Of a stretch of 64,000 nucleotides of DNA, positions 9,225 to 17,461 are shown piece after piece. Below the pieces are notes generated by a model. That model saw only the letters and a list, made by a program, of their open reading frames with translations, did not search any database and was not told where the DNA came from. A program made the translations under genes and the position numbers. This stretch comes from Dyadobacter sp. (lineage in GTDB: Bacteria > Bacteroidota > Bacteroidia > Cytophagales > Spirosomataceae). Position 1 is the stretch's first letter. The number at the start of each line of letters is the position of its first letter. The stretch lies in assembly GCF_017744695.1 (NCBI RefSeq), contig NZ_JAGIAS010000002.1, positions 1,029,720-1,093,719 of the forward strand. Reading direction: 5' to 3'.

Positions 9225-10421
9225 TTAAGTAACTTGCGACTTTCGTTCCGTCATGGCATACCATTGCAGGACCGCAAAAGCAGCGATCAACAATGGAGCG
9301 GCGATCAGGTTCACGACATTCCATCCCCAATGGTCGAGGGCGGCCCCAGCCATGAAAGACGACAAAGTGGCCACTGCGTATACCAGGAAGTCATGAAACG
9401 CCTGGCTTCTGGCCCGGTCGCCATTCGCGTAGGATTTTGTCAGCAGCGCGGTGCCCCCGATGAACATGAAATTCCAGCCTATGCCGAGGAAGATCAGCCC
9501 GGTGGTAAAATGAAAAATGGCGGTTCCCGATAAGGCCAGCGACAAATGCAGCAGAAATATGAAAATACCGCAGGAAATAACCCGCACTGCACCAAAACGC
9601 TGGATGAGATTACCGGTGAAAAAAGAAGGCACGAACATGCCCAGCACGTGCCATTGAATAACCAGCGACGAATCGTCTGCGTTATACCCGCATAATTTCA
9701 TGGTAATGGGCGTGGCGGTCATTACCATCACCATCACGGCAGACCCCACTGCGGAAGAAGTAATGGCACCGATGAATGCAGGCCGTTTCAGTATCTCCGA
9801 AAGCGGACGTCCGTCGTGTGCAGGCTCCTGAATAGCGGCTTCATGCGTATCGTGCCGGATACGGGAGACTGCCGCCAAAGCGCAAACCGACAAGGCCATG
9901 ATCGATATGTAGGAATACAGAAATGGTATGTCACCAATATCCCTGGTAAGCCGCGCAATGGACGGCCCGGCAACGGCGGCAAACACACCGCCCGAAACAA
10001 CCCACGAAATGGCTTTGCTCCTGTCGGCCTCCGGCACAGACTCCGCCGCCGCAAACCGGTAATACTGCGAAAAGCCCTGGTATGCCCCGACAAACATATT
10101 GCCGATGATGAACAGCCGGAAATCGACCAGGTAGATACCCAGCGAGGTCAATGCACCTGCCAAAAACCCCAGCCCGATCCCGACCATAAAGCCACGCTTT
10201 CGTCCGTATTTTTTCATCAACATCGACGCGGGAATCAGCGCGGAGGCCGTGCCGATGCTAACCACCGCGACGGGCAACGTCGCCAGGGCTTTGTCTGCGG
10301 CCAGGTTGTACCCGACAAGCCCGGATAATGCCGCGACCAGTATTCCCGCCGTTTGAAAAAAGGCCTGGCCAGCCACCAGCGGGAACACATTTGCCAGAAA
10401 ACGGCCTTTGGGATTAGTCAT
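9225..10421 (-). CDS. Major facilitator superfamily transporter
   Basis: A 398-residue protein with about 12 predicted membrane segments. The loop MLMKKYGRKRGFMVG after the second helix fits MFS motif A (GxLaDrxGRkr). The central cytoplasmic loop (about 195-215) separates two six-helix halves, and the C-terminus is short and basic. It resembles the drug/sugar exporter group annotated as 'MFS transporter' in many genomes. The substrate is unknown. It is divergent from the unknown-family gene at 10569 and no operon partner is seen. Confidence 0.85.
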   Translation of the reverse strand: MTNPKGRFLANVFPLVAGQAFFQTAGILVAALSGLVGYNLAADKALATLPVAVVSIGTASALIPASMLMKKYGRKRGFMVGIGLGFLAGALTSLGIYLVDFRLFIIGNMFVGAYQGFSQYYRFAAAESVPEADRSKAISWVVSGGVFAAVAGPSIARLTRDIGDIPFLYSYISIMALSVCALAAVSRIRHDTHEAAIQEPAHDGRPLSEILKRPAFIGAITSSAVGSAVMVMVMTATPITMKLCGYNADDSSLVIQWHVLGMFVPSFFTGNLIQRFGAVRVISCGIFIFLLHLSLALSGTAIFHFTTGLIFLGIGWNFMFIGGTALLTKSYANGDRARSQAFHDFLVYAVATLSSFMAGAALDHWGWNVVNLIAAPLLIAAFAVLQWYAMTERKSQVT

Positions 10422-10568
10422 ATCGGAATATCGTGATTTTGTCGCCTTTCGAAGCGAAACCTTCGCAATATTATCGTAATGGCGGATACCTCCGCACCTT
10501 TCACTAGGTTATTTCGCTCCGCCTCTGCCGTTTTGCTATTTTTAATCCCACAAGGAAAACAATCCGTT

Positions 10569-11732
10569 ATGCATATACCTTCCCCGGACGAAGTACGGGC
10601 CATCGCGGCGATCTCCGATGCCACGATCCGCAACTTACGCATTACGCAGTGCTATTGCGAACTTTCAACGGCGTTCGTTAGCCGCACCGGTCTGGTTGCC
10701 AACTGGTGTACATTCGCTACATGGGCCTCGAAGCAGGCTGGGCAGAGCATCCGCCGCGAAGACCTGCTGCGGAGCCTGGAAGCCAGGCTGAACCTCGGCC
10801 AAATCGAGGAATTGAAACTGATCTGGCGCATTGCAAGGGAACTGGGGATCGACGGTGCTTTGCAACAAAAACTGCCCGGCATTATCCATAATACCTGGCT
10901 GGCGGGCATCATCGATGCGACGAGCGAAGCCGTTGCCCAGGGTAACCGCAAGGTTTTCGAGGAGATCGGCTGGGAATTTGCACGGTTCTTTGATGCCGGG
11001 TTCGGAGATAATGCATTTGACCAGCAGCGGTTAAATGCATTCTGTGCCGCATTGCGCCCAGGTAACCCTCCCGACGGCCAGCAATATCTCAAACAGGCGT
11101 TTACCCACTACCATCAGGCATTTTTTGAAGAAGACGCGCAGTTGCGGACGGAATTGCAGCTGCTCGCCAATCTTGAAATCGGGTTCCATGAACAGACGCG
11201 ACTGCAACCGGAAATTGCCGCGTCGCTGAATGCGGCGTTTACCATAGACAAGGAGCTTGTCCGGAAGAAAATCATAGATGCCTTTTTCCCACCCGACAGC
11301 AGGATGGCGCGCATCCGGCTCGCCTATCTGAAAATCACTGGCAAAACGTCCCGGCTGGATGTCGCTATCGACCTATTGATGACGCGCTTGCAAAGCATTG
11401 TCAGGGAACAACTCACCGCGCACCTCATGACATTGACAATTCCACCGGACCTGCACCTCTCGCTCGGAAAGGATTTGAACAAGTCCTACCCGGCCGCATT
11501 GTTGCACCTGTCGTGTACGGACCTGACCGCGTTGCTTTCGAAAATAGATCCCACCCCCGACAGCCTGGCTCAAAGCGGCGCGATCGACTGGGCCGATTTG
11601 CCGGACCGCATGCATTTTATCGCCGAACTGTTCCGCTGTTACCACCTCGATCCGGCGCTTTATACCGACGCATTTACACCGCAGCAAATCCAGTCGATGA
11701 AGGCGGGAAAATTACCCGAAGGGAGGCTTTGA
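10569..11732 (+). CDS. Conserved hypothetical protein, mostly helical
   Basis: An upstream in-frame ATG at 10479 exists, but ATG 10569 (MHIPSPDEV) starts where conserved-looking sequence begins, giving 387 residues. There is no signal peptide or membrane segment and the composition is strongly alpha-helical. Recognisable blocks are LSTAFVSRTGLVANWCTF, TWASKQAGQ, LANLEIGFHEQTRLQPEI and a C-terminal PEGRL. I recall similar proteins in Actinobacteria and other Bacteroidota with no assigned function, but that cannot be verified here. A cytosolic role is likely. No operon partner. Confidence 0.65.
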   Translation: MHIPSPDEVRAIAAISDATIRNLRITQCYCELSTAFVSRTGLVANWCTFATWASKQAGQSIRREDLLRSLEARLNLGQIEELKLIWRIARELGIDGALQQKLPGIIHNTWLAGIIDATSEAVAQGNRKVFEEIGWEFARFFDAGFGDNAFDQQRLNAFCAALRPGNPPDGQQYLKQAFTHYHQAFFEEDAQLRTELQLLANLEIGFHEQTRLQPEIAASLNAAFTIDKELVRKKIIDAFFPPDSRMARIRLAYLKITGKTSRLDVAIDLLMTRLQSIVREQLTAHLMTLTIPPDLHLSLGKDLNKSYPAALLHLSCTDLTALLSKIDPTPDSLAQSGAIDWADLPDRMHFIAELFRCYHLDPALYTDAFTPQQIQSMKAGKLPEGRL

Positions 11733-11832
11733 AACAGAACCTAATTGTAGGCTACACGCCGTCCGAACTATTAGTTAAAAATTCATTTTCGGAATTAAGT
11801 CCAAAACAAATAGCACACGAATTTTTACAATA

Positions 11833-12516
11833 CTATTTTTTAAGTGGTATCAAAACGCCTAAATGTATGGAAACCCCTTTGTTGTATAAATCTGCATCGG
11901 ACATTTTTCTTAGCCCATAATGGTATCTCGCCTCGGTAAATATTTTTCCAAATTGAAGGGGATAAGCCACTCCGGCGCCTCCTGTCAAACCAAAATCGAA
12001 TGCCCGGTAACCATTGGGTTGTGTGAGATCATATTCTGTATAACTATCCTCCAACAATACTCCATTCTGATATTTCTGGGTAGTCGATTTTATTTTCTGC
12101 GGCCCTAAACGGAACCGGAATTCGGGGCCCAGCGACACAATACCTTCGAATTTGCCTATACGCGGTTTATATTGAAACAGCACGGGCACTTCAACATAGC
12201 CCAACGAAATTTCCCCAAAAGTCCGGGTTCTCTGTCCGGCAGGGCCCGCAAGCCATACCCCGTCAAAATCAAATTTCGCGCCGCGCTGGGAAAACCCCGG
12301 TTCCACTTGCAGGCTGAAATACCGGTTAACCGGCATATTGAACAGCAATGCTGCGTTGACACCGGCTTTTGATTTATATTCAATGGGAGTAGGCACTCTC
12401 AAATTCGAGAAATTGACACCGCCGCGGAGACCAACACTTATTTGGGCAGCAACATCCAGGTGAAGAAATAAAAATAATGCCGCGAAAAGAATGGAGCATT
12501 GTATCGTTTTTTTCAT
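11833..12516 (-). CDS. PorT-family outer-membrane beta-barrel protein
   Basis: A 227-residue protein. Signal peptide MKKTIQCSILFAALFLFLHL ends near DVAAQ. The mature part begins ISVGLRGGVNFSNLRVP, typical of the OMP_b-brl_2 (PorT-like) eight-strand barrel family. Alternating polar and hydrophobic strands run to the end, and the final IHLGVLIPLKK is a typical last strand. These proteins sit in the outer membrane, usually with no known ligand. The gene is single. 100 bp of AT-rich sequence without visible features separate it from the convergent upstream gene. Confidence 0.85.
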   Translation of the reverse strand: MKKTIQCSILFAALFLFLHLDVAAQISVGLRGGVNFSNLRVPTPIEYKSKAGVNAALLFNMPVNRYFSLQVEPGFSQRGAKFDFDGVWLAGPAGQRTRTFGEISLGYVEVPVLFQYKPRIGKFEGIVSLGPEFRFRLGPQKIKSTTQKYQNGVLLEDSYTEYDLTQPNGYRAFDFGLTGGAGVAYPLQFGKIFTEARYHYGLRKMSDADLYNKGVSIHLGVLIPLKK

Positions 12517-12752
12517 GAACTAATGGAGATTTGTGAGTCAGTTTATCACAGAACGTGAATAAATAACTATTCCATATTCGCATTAGCCAAAATTCTATTA
12601 TCTATTTCAACAATAAGCTGCATTTTTAAAATAGAAATTACTCTCATTAACAAAAACACATTCTTGATCAATGACTTTGTATTCGAATTTGGGCATTTTA
12701 AGTTTTGAAAAAATATAACTACCTTAAATAGCACCATTTCATCTTTCATATT

Positions 12753-13106
12753 ATGGCATTCAACGAAAAATTGAGCGATCGCATCCGGGAAGCGTTGTCA
12801 GGACAGGAAAACGTAATCGAGAAGCGGATGTTCGGAGGGGTTTGTTACATGGTCAACGACAAAATGTGTGTCGGGGTGATTGGAGAAGAAATGATGTGCC
12901 GGGTTGGCGAAGAGGCCTTCGACGCGGCCATCGAGCGTCCGGGATGCCGCGAAATGGATTTTGCCAGCAGGCCTATGAAGGGTTACGTGTACGTGAGCGA
13001 CGAGGGCATGCGTACCCGTGAAGATTTTCAATATTGGATCAATCTTTGTCTTGCCCATAACCCGAAGGCCAACGCTTCGAAAAAGAAATCGGTGGCAAAA
13101 AAGTAA
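12753..13106 (+). CDS. TfoX N-terminal domain protein
   Basis: A 117-residue protein matching the TfoX_N family. RMFGGVCYMVNDKMCVGVI is the core block, and MKGYVYVSDEG and the C-terminal helix follow. The basic tail (NASKKKSVAKK) may bind nucleic acid. Full-length TfoX/Sxy of Proteobacteria regulates competence; the stand-alone N-terminal domain has no settled function and should not be read as a competence regulator. It starts with ATG after an AT-rich 236-bp divergent region. Confidence 0.8.
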   Translation: MAFNEKLSDRIREALSGQENVIEKRMFGGVCYMVNDKMCVGVIGEEMMCRVGEEAFDAAIERPGCREMDFASRPMKGYVYVSDEGMRTREDFQYWINLCLAHNPKANASKKKSVAKK

Positions 13107-13227
13107 AAATATAGGGCCACACTGCGATAGCGAGCCCTTTTCAAGCAAATTTTACCAGCAAAAAACTTGCTTGAAACGCCACAACACGAATATATTCGCC
13201 CGATTATTAAATAGTATTTTTTCGGGT

Positions 13228-14154
13228 ATGCGCACAAGGACGGTAATTCCGGTTGTAGTTTTTTTCCTTATTTTCTCATTATCAGCAGCATTTGCACAAA
13301 ACAAAGCCGACTTCTCCAATACCATCAATGCCGGCCGGCTGAAAACAGCCAAGGATACGGCCTGGCACAAGATCGAATTCGGTGCCAATCTCAACCAGGG
13401 ATCGTTTAGCTCCAACTGGACGGGCGGCGGTGTCAACTCCGTCGCGCTCGGTGTATTTTTTAATGCCTTGAACGAAAAAAAGACGGGTAAGAACTCGTGG
13501 CGAAACGACTTCCAGTCGCAATATGGTATTGTGCGCAACAAAGGCCAGCAAAGCCGCAAGAACGTCGACCGGATTTTCTTCGATACCAAATACAACCGCG
13601 AGCTCTCCCCGAAATGGAGCCTCTTCGCCAACATCAACTTCCTGTCGCAGTTCGCGGCGGGTTATGAATACAGCGCCGCCACCGATTCGGTCGCTTTCAA
13701 GAAAAAGGTCTCCGGCTTGCTCTCGCCTGCCTACCTCACCGAAGCCATCGGTATTGAGTACCGCCCTGCGCCCTATTTCTTCGTCGACCTCGCGCCCGGC
13801 GCGTTGCGGCAGACCATCGTCGTCGACCGCGACTTGTACGTCAACACACCCGATCAGAAAAACTACGGTGTTCCCATAGGCAAGCGTGTGCGTACGGAAG
13901 CCGCGCTGATCCAGCTCGTAGCCAACTTCGACAAGGACGTGGCCAAGGATGTCAATCTGAAATTCAGGTATCTGATGTTTTCAACCTTCCAGGACCCATT
14001 GGAGATTGACAACCGCCTGGATGCGCAGCTGACGGCCAAAATTAATAAGTACGTGAATGTGAACCTGGGCGCTATCGTGGTTTACGATAAGGACCAGAGC
14101 ACGAAAATCCAGTTTGCACAGGCATTGAGCATCGGCTTCCTTTTCGCGCTCTGA
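13228..14154 (+). CDS. DUF3078 outer-membrane-associated protein
   Basis: Of the in-frame starts, ATG 13228 is chosen because it gives a signal peptide (MRTRTVIPVVVFFLIFSL, cleavage near AFAQ); earlier starts would put 70 unrelated residues ahead of it. The 308-residue product matches DUF3078: WHKIEFGANLNQGSFSSNW, the region with NWTGGGVNSVALG, then repeating amphipathic strands to the end. The family is restricted to Bacteroidota, is thought to form an outer-membrane barrel, and has no known biochemical role. Confidence 0.82.
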   Translation: MRTRTVIPVVVFFLIFSLSAAFAQNKADFSNTINAGRLKTAKDTAWHKIEFGANLNQGSFSSNWTGGGVNSVALGVFFNALNEKKTGKNSWRNDFQSQYGIVRNKGQQSRKNVDRIFFDTKYNRELSPKWSLFANINFLSQFAAGYEYSAATDSVAFKKKVSGLLSPAYLTEAIGIEYRPAPYFFVDLAPGALRQTIVVDRDLYVNTPDQKNYGVPIGKRVRTEAALIQLVANFDKDVAKDVNLKFRYLMFSTFQDPLEIDNRLDAQLTAKINKYVNVNLGAIVVYDKDQSTKIQFAQALSIGFLFAL

Positions 14155-14162
14155 TCAGGGAA

Positions 14163-15065
14163 TCACGATTTCCAGAGGGTACCATTGGGTGTGACAAAGG
14201 CTGCCAGAAGTCCTTCCCCGGCGAGCGCGCCTAATTGCTGGTCCGCGGCGTCGAAATCCTGGCCCGCCAGCACGGCAAATTCCTGTGTGGTGAGGGTCGG
14301 GTATTTGCCGAACAAGTCCTGCCAGTTTTTGCTGTACCAGGCCTTGGGCGCACCGGGATGCATTTTGGCGATCGCAGCTTCGAACACGTCATAGGGCTTA
14401 AAGCCATACACTTTTTCATGCAGCCCTTCCCGGTTGAAAACCAGGAGCGTTGGAAAGCCGCGGACAGTCCATTGAGCTGCCAGTTTCAGATCCTCGCGGA
14501 ACATCGTGACCGCGTCGGTTTGATAATCCCGCTCAAACCGGGCAACGTCCAATCCGGCATAACCTGCCGCTTCCGACAAATGCTCCCATCGGGTGATATT
14601 CTTCTTTTCCAGGAACACCATCTCCCTGATTCTCCGCAAAAACGCGATAGCCTTGTCCTCATCCTGTATCTGTGCCGCCTTGAAAGCCACCGAAGGCGGA
14701 TAAGACGAATGCAACGGATCTTCCAGCCATACGTCGCCGACAATGGGCATTTTGTAATAATGGCTTACCTCGTCCCAATGCGGCGCCACATCGCTCGGTT
14801 TGCTGATTCCCCCGCTGTTATAGGACCAGTCGGGCAACAGGCCGCCCATCCGGTATTCGAGCTCCACCAACTGGCCGTATTCCAGTTTCAGCCTTCTCAG
14901 CTGCGGCTCGATCCCCCAGCATGTGGAACAGATCGGATCTGTGAAATAAATGATTTTGACCGGTTTCGTTCCCGGTTCGACAGTGCCTTCAATATTTTCG
15001 GCAGGTGCCGACGGCAATTCGCAAATGCCGCTTTCGGTGTCGCAGAGCAGTGGATTGTTTTTCAT
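14163..15065 (-). CDS. DsbA-family thioredoxin-fold protein
   Basis: ATG 15065 (MKNNPLLCDTESG) is preferred over an ATG 30 bp upstream because conserved sequence starts there; 300 residues. The active-site motif FTDPICSTCWG carries a CxxC pair at about residues 47-50, followed by PQLRRLKLEYG. The helical insertion and the late block AQWTVRGFPTLLVFN (cis-Pro region) fit the DsbA/FrnE superfamily. There is no signal peptide, so it is cytoplasmic, like FrnE or the YjbH/SpxH group, and probably a thiol oxidoreductase or adaptor. It is divergent from an HxlR regulator, the usual setting for redox-controlled genes of this type. Confidence 0.8.
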   Translation of the reverse strand: MKNNPLLCDTESGICELPSAPAENIEGTVEPGTKPVKIIYFTDPICSTCWGIEPQLRRLKLEYGQLVELEYRMGGLLPDWSYNSGGISKPSDVAPHWDEVSHYYKMPIVGDVWLEDPLHSSYPPSVAFKAAQIQDEDKAIAFLRRIREMVFLEKKNITRWEHLSEAAGYAGLDVARFERDYQTDAVTMFREDLKLAAQWTVRGFPTLLVFNREGLHEKVYGFKPYDVFEAAIAKMHPGAPKAWYSKNWQDLFGKYPTLTTQEFAVLAGQDFDAADQQLGALAGEGLLAAFVTPNGTLWKS

Positions 15066-15086
15066 ACACGAAAGTACCTTCCATAT

Positions 15087-15139
15087 AGTTTCCAATTGTT
15101 ATGCATTTCCCTTTGGTAACCGGTTACCTCTTGGAAACT
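15087..15139. promoter_or_regulatory. Nested palindromes: probable HxlR operator
   Basis: GGTAACCGGTTACC (15115-15128) is a perfect 14-bp palindrome. It is flanked by a second inverted repeat, AGTTTCC (15087-15093) and GGAAACT (15133-15139). It lies between the DsbA-like and HxlR starts, and the outer right arm overlaps the TTGGAA element of the HxlR promoter, as expected for an autoregulatory site. Confidence 0.6.
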
Positions 15140-15161
15140 ACCAGGCCCAGCTTTACCTTTA
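15131..15161 (+). promoter_or_regulatory. Candidate promoter of the HxlR gene
   Basis: TTGGAA (15131-15136), 17-nt spacer, TACCTTTA (15154-15161), close to TAnnTTTG, 25 bp before the start codon. Confidence 0.45.
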
Positions 15162-15185
15162 CACAGCAACAGCTCAGTCACCGGA

Positions 15186-15542
15186 ATGAAAAAACAGGCT
15201 TCGTGCAACACCTCGCCGCAATGCAGGAAAAAGATACTCGCGATCAAGGATGCGATGGAGATCCTTTCGGGAAAATGGAAGTTCCATATATTGGGGACGC
15301 TCCTGCTCAATGATAAAATGCGCTTTATGGACCTGTTGCGCGAAGTGGATGGCATTGCCGCGAAAATGCTTTCCAAAGAACTGCACGACATGGAGATGAA
15401 CCGGCTCATCACCCGCCGGGTGCTCGATACCAAGCCGGTAACGGTCGAATATGAGCTCACCGAATACGGCCGCTCCGTGGAACCGATCATCAACGAAATC
15501 GCCGGCTGGGGGATGCTCTACCGCAAAGGCGTGGTGGCATAA
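15186..15542 (+). CDS. HxlR-family winged-helix regulator
   Basis: A 118-residue HxlR protein. The blocks MEILSGKWKFHILGTLLL (start of the winged helix), KMRFMDLLREVDGIAAKMLS and ELTEYGRSVEPII are all family hallmarks. Two cysteines lie at positions 7 and 13; an N-terminal Cys is the redox switch in HxlR members such as YodB and HypR of Bacillus. The divergent thioredoxin-fold gene and the palindrome between them suggest thiol-stress control of that gene. The redox role is inferred from family and context. Confidence 0.88.
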   Translation: MKKQASCNTSPQCRKKILAIKDAMEILSGKWKFHILGTLLLNDKMRFMDLLREVDGIAAKMLSKELHDMEMNRLITRRVLDTKPVTVEYELTEYGRSVEPIINEIAGWGMLYRKGVVA

Positions 15543-15664
15543 TAAACCTGAATTGCCTACGGTTACCTTAAGTTTTTTTGTTAATTGCCGATGATCTCAA
15601 AATTCACAATCGTGGCGCCTCGGTAGTCCTGGGCGTGACGGCACCTATCTTCAAATAATGATTT

Positions 15665-17068
15665 ATGTTGCCTGAAAACCTGTCGTCCGCACCCGTAACC
15701 ATCGCTGTTCTCCCATTTACAAACCTGAGCAGCGACCCCGAAGAAGAGTATTTCAGCGACGGCGTCACGGAGGAAATTATCAATGTGCTGAGCCGCGTGC
15801 CTGGCTTGCAAGTCGCCGGCCGGACATCGTCTTTCACATTCAAAGGCAAAAAATATGACCCGCAATGGATCGGAGAGCAACTGCAAGTAGGCCATATCCT
15901 CGAAGGCAGCCTGCGGACATCGGCAGACCAGCTGCACATCGCCGCCACGCTGGTCAACACCGGAGACGGTACCATCCTGTGGTCGGAAAAGTACGACCGG
16001 GAGTTGGAGGACATATTCGATGTGCAGGAAGAGATCGCGCAAGCGATACTGGACGCGGTAAAGATCAGGTTACTGGGCGAAGAACCCGCACTCGCATTTA
16101 AACGCTATACCCACAACAAGGAGGCTTACCAGCTTTACCTCCGGGCCCGGTTTTACCACAATAAATTCGGCGGAAGCGATGATTACCTCAAAGCCATCGG
16201 ATATTTCCGGGAAGCGCTGAAAATCGATCCCGCTTATGCGATAGCCTATTCCGGCATCGCTTCCTGCTACCTGAACATGTGGTTTTACCGCCATATGCCG
16301 GCCGCAAAGGCCCTGCCGCTGATGAAGGAGGCTACCGAACAGGCACTCGCCCTGGACGATGCCATCGCGGAAAGTTACCTCGCGCTCGCACGCATGCAAA
16401 TGCTGTACGAGTGGGATTTCAGCGCCGCTTCCGCATCGTTCAAAAAGGCATTGGAGCTGAACTGGAATACGGCCGACCTGCATGCGCAGTACGCATTGTA
16501 CCTGGCCCTCACCGACCGCCCTGCCGAAGCCGAGGAAGAAGCGGCCCAGGCCCTTGCCCTTGAACCATTCTCGCTGATCAACAATTTCTATGCGGCCTAT
16601 GTGTACTGGATCTCGGCGCGGTTCGACCTGGCTGTCGGACAAGGACGTAAACTGGTGGCGTTGGATCCGTCGTTCTGGGGCGGCCATATGATCACCGGCC
16701 TGAACCTCATCACCCTGAAACAATATCCGGAGGCCCAGGAGGCGCTTGAAGCAGCATTGGAAATCAATTACAACGGCATTACACTCAGTGCTTGCGGTGT
16801 ACTTTTCGGGTTGTCGGGCGAAATTGAAAGCGCCAGGGATATTCTCACCCAAATGAAGACACTCCAACAAACCAGCGTCGTGGCGCAATACGATTTGGGC
16901 ATTGTAAACGCTTCGATCGGCGAAACGGAGACAGCAATTGCCTGCTTTCAGGCGGCGATCGACCAGCACGAGCCGCCGATGCTATTCTTTAAATACATAA
17001 CAAGAGACTGGCTTTCAGGAGAACTGTATGACGAGCGATACGAAAGGCTGGCCGCCGTCCGTCATTAA
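15665..17068 (+). CDS. TolB-like / TPR protein, lacking the usual N-terminal domain
   Basis: A 467-residue protein. The first ~125 residues are the TolB-like block often placed between an effector domain and TPRs: VAVLPF-like ITIAVLPFTN region, SSDPEEEYFSDGVTEEI and LQVGHILEGSLR. The rest is TPR repeats (about 140-455). Relatives usually carry an adenylate cyclase or winged-helix domain plus a membrane helix before this region. Here the frame opens with a stop at 15659 and no such domain can be read in the 120 bp upstream. It may be a natural short form or a decayed remnant. The function is probably protein-protein interaction; no enzyme motif is seen. Confidence 0.72.
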   Translation: MLPENLSSAPVTIAVLPFTNLSSDPEEEYFSDGVTEEIINVLSRVPGLQVAGRTSSFTFKGKKYDPQWIGEQLQVGHILEGSLRTSADQLHIAATLVNTGDGTILWSEKYDRELEDIFDVQEEIAQAILDAVKIRLLGEEPALAFKRYTHNKEAYQLYLRARFYHNKFGGSDDYLKAIGYFREALKIDPAYAIAYSGIASCYLNMWFYRHMPAAKALPLMKEATEQALALDDAIAESYLALARMQMLYEWDFSAASASFKKALELNWNTADLHAQYALYLALTDRPAEAEEEAAQALALEPFSLINNFYAAYVYWISARFDLAVGQGRKLVALDPSFWGGHMITGLNLITLKQYPEAQEALEAALEINYNGITLSACGVLFGLSGEIESARDILTQMKTLQQTSVVAQYDLGIVNASIGETETAIACFQAAIDQHEPPMLFFKYITRDWLSGELYDERYERLAAVRH

Positions 17069-17112
17069 TTTTACAAAAATCATATTTACGTTACAACGTC
17101 GAAATTTTATTT

Positions 17113-17120
17113 TACCTTTG
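17113..17120 (+). promoter_or_regulatory. -7 box of the cold-shock gene
   Basis: TACCTTTG, an exact TAnnTTTG, 23 bp before the start codon, leaving a leader of only about 15-20 nt. This is much shorter than the thermosensor leader of E. coli cspA. Confidence 0.55.
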
Positions 17121-17143
17121 AAGCTTAACAAAAAAGTAAAAGT

Positions 17144-17335
17144 ATGAACAAGGGAAGGGTTAAGTTTTTTAATGAAACGAAAGGTTTCGGTTTCATTACT
17201 CCTGAAGATGGGGGAAATGACATTTTTGTACACACATCAGGCCTGAAAGATAACGTTCGTGAAAACGATCTAGTGACTTACGAAGTGGAGAACGGCCGGA
17301 AAGGACTCAATGCTGTCAACGTTACATTAGCCTGA
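17144..17335 (+). CDS. Cold-shock domain protein
   Basis: A 63-residue single cold-shock domain. RNP1 is GFGFI (KGFGFITPEDG) and RNP2 is DIFVHTSG, with the usual start MNKGRVKFFNETKG. It binds single-stranded nucleic acid and probably acts as an RNA chaperone in the cytoplasm. It is a single-gene unit with its own -7 box and a very strong terminator 19 bp after the stop, typical of a highly transcribed small gene. Confidence 0.95.
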   Translation: MNKGRVKFFNETKGFGFITPEDGGNDIFVHTSGLKDNVRENDLVTYEVENGRKGLNAVNVTLA

Positions 17336-17353
17336 TCAGTCGCTTGACCTGGC

Positions 17354-17392
17354 AAACAAAAAATCCTCCTTCCGGGAGGATTTTTTGTTTAG
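17354..17392 (+). terminator. Strong intrinsic terminator of the cold-shock gene
   Basis: A perfect 16-bp inverted repeat: left arm 17354-17369, right arm 17375-17390, 5-nt loop, GC core TCCTCC/GGAGGA and T6 on the 3' side. Confidence 0.92.
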
Positions 17393-17461
17393 GGGCCCCT
17401 CTCTACAAACGAGCGACTACCTTATGGATATTTCATCGAAATATGTAGAATAATTTCTATC

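Noticed and set aside
12753..13106. Competence regulator TfoX
   Set aside because: Only the N-terminal TfoX domain is present; such short proteins are not shown to control competence.
14235..15119. 294-codon plus-strand frame opposite the DsbA-like gene
   Set aside because: Shadow of the minus-strand gene; it also covers the divergent promoter and palindrome region.
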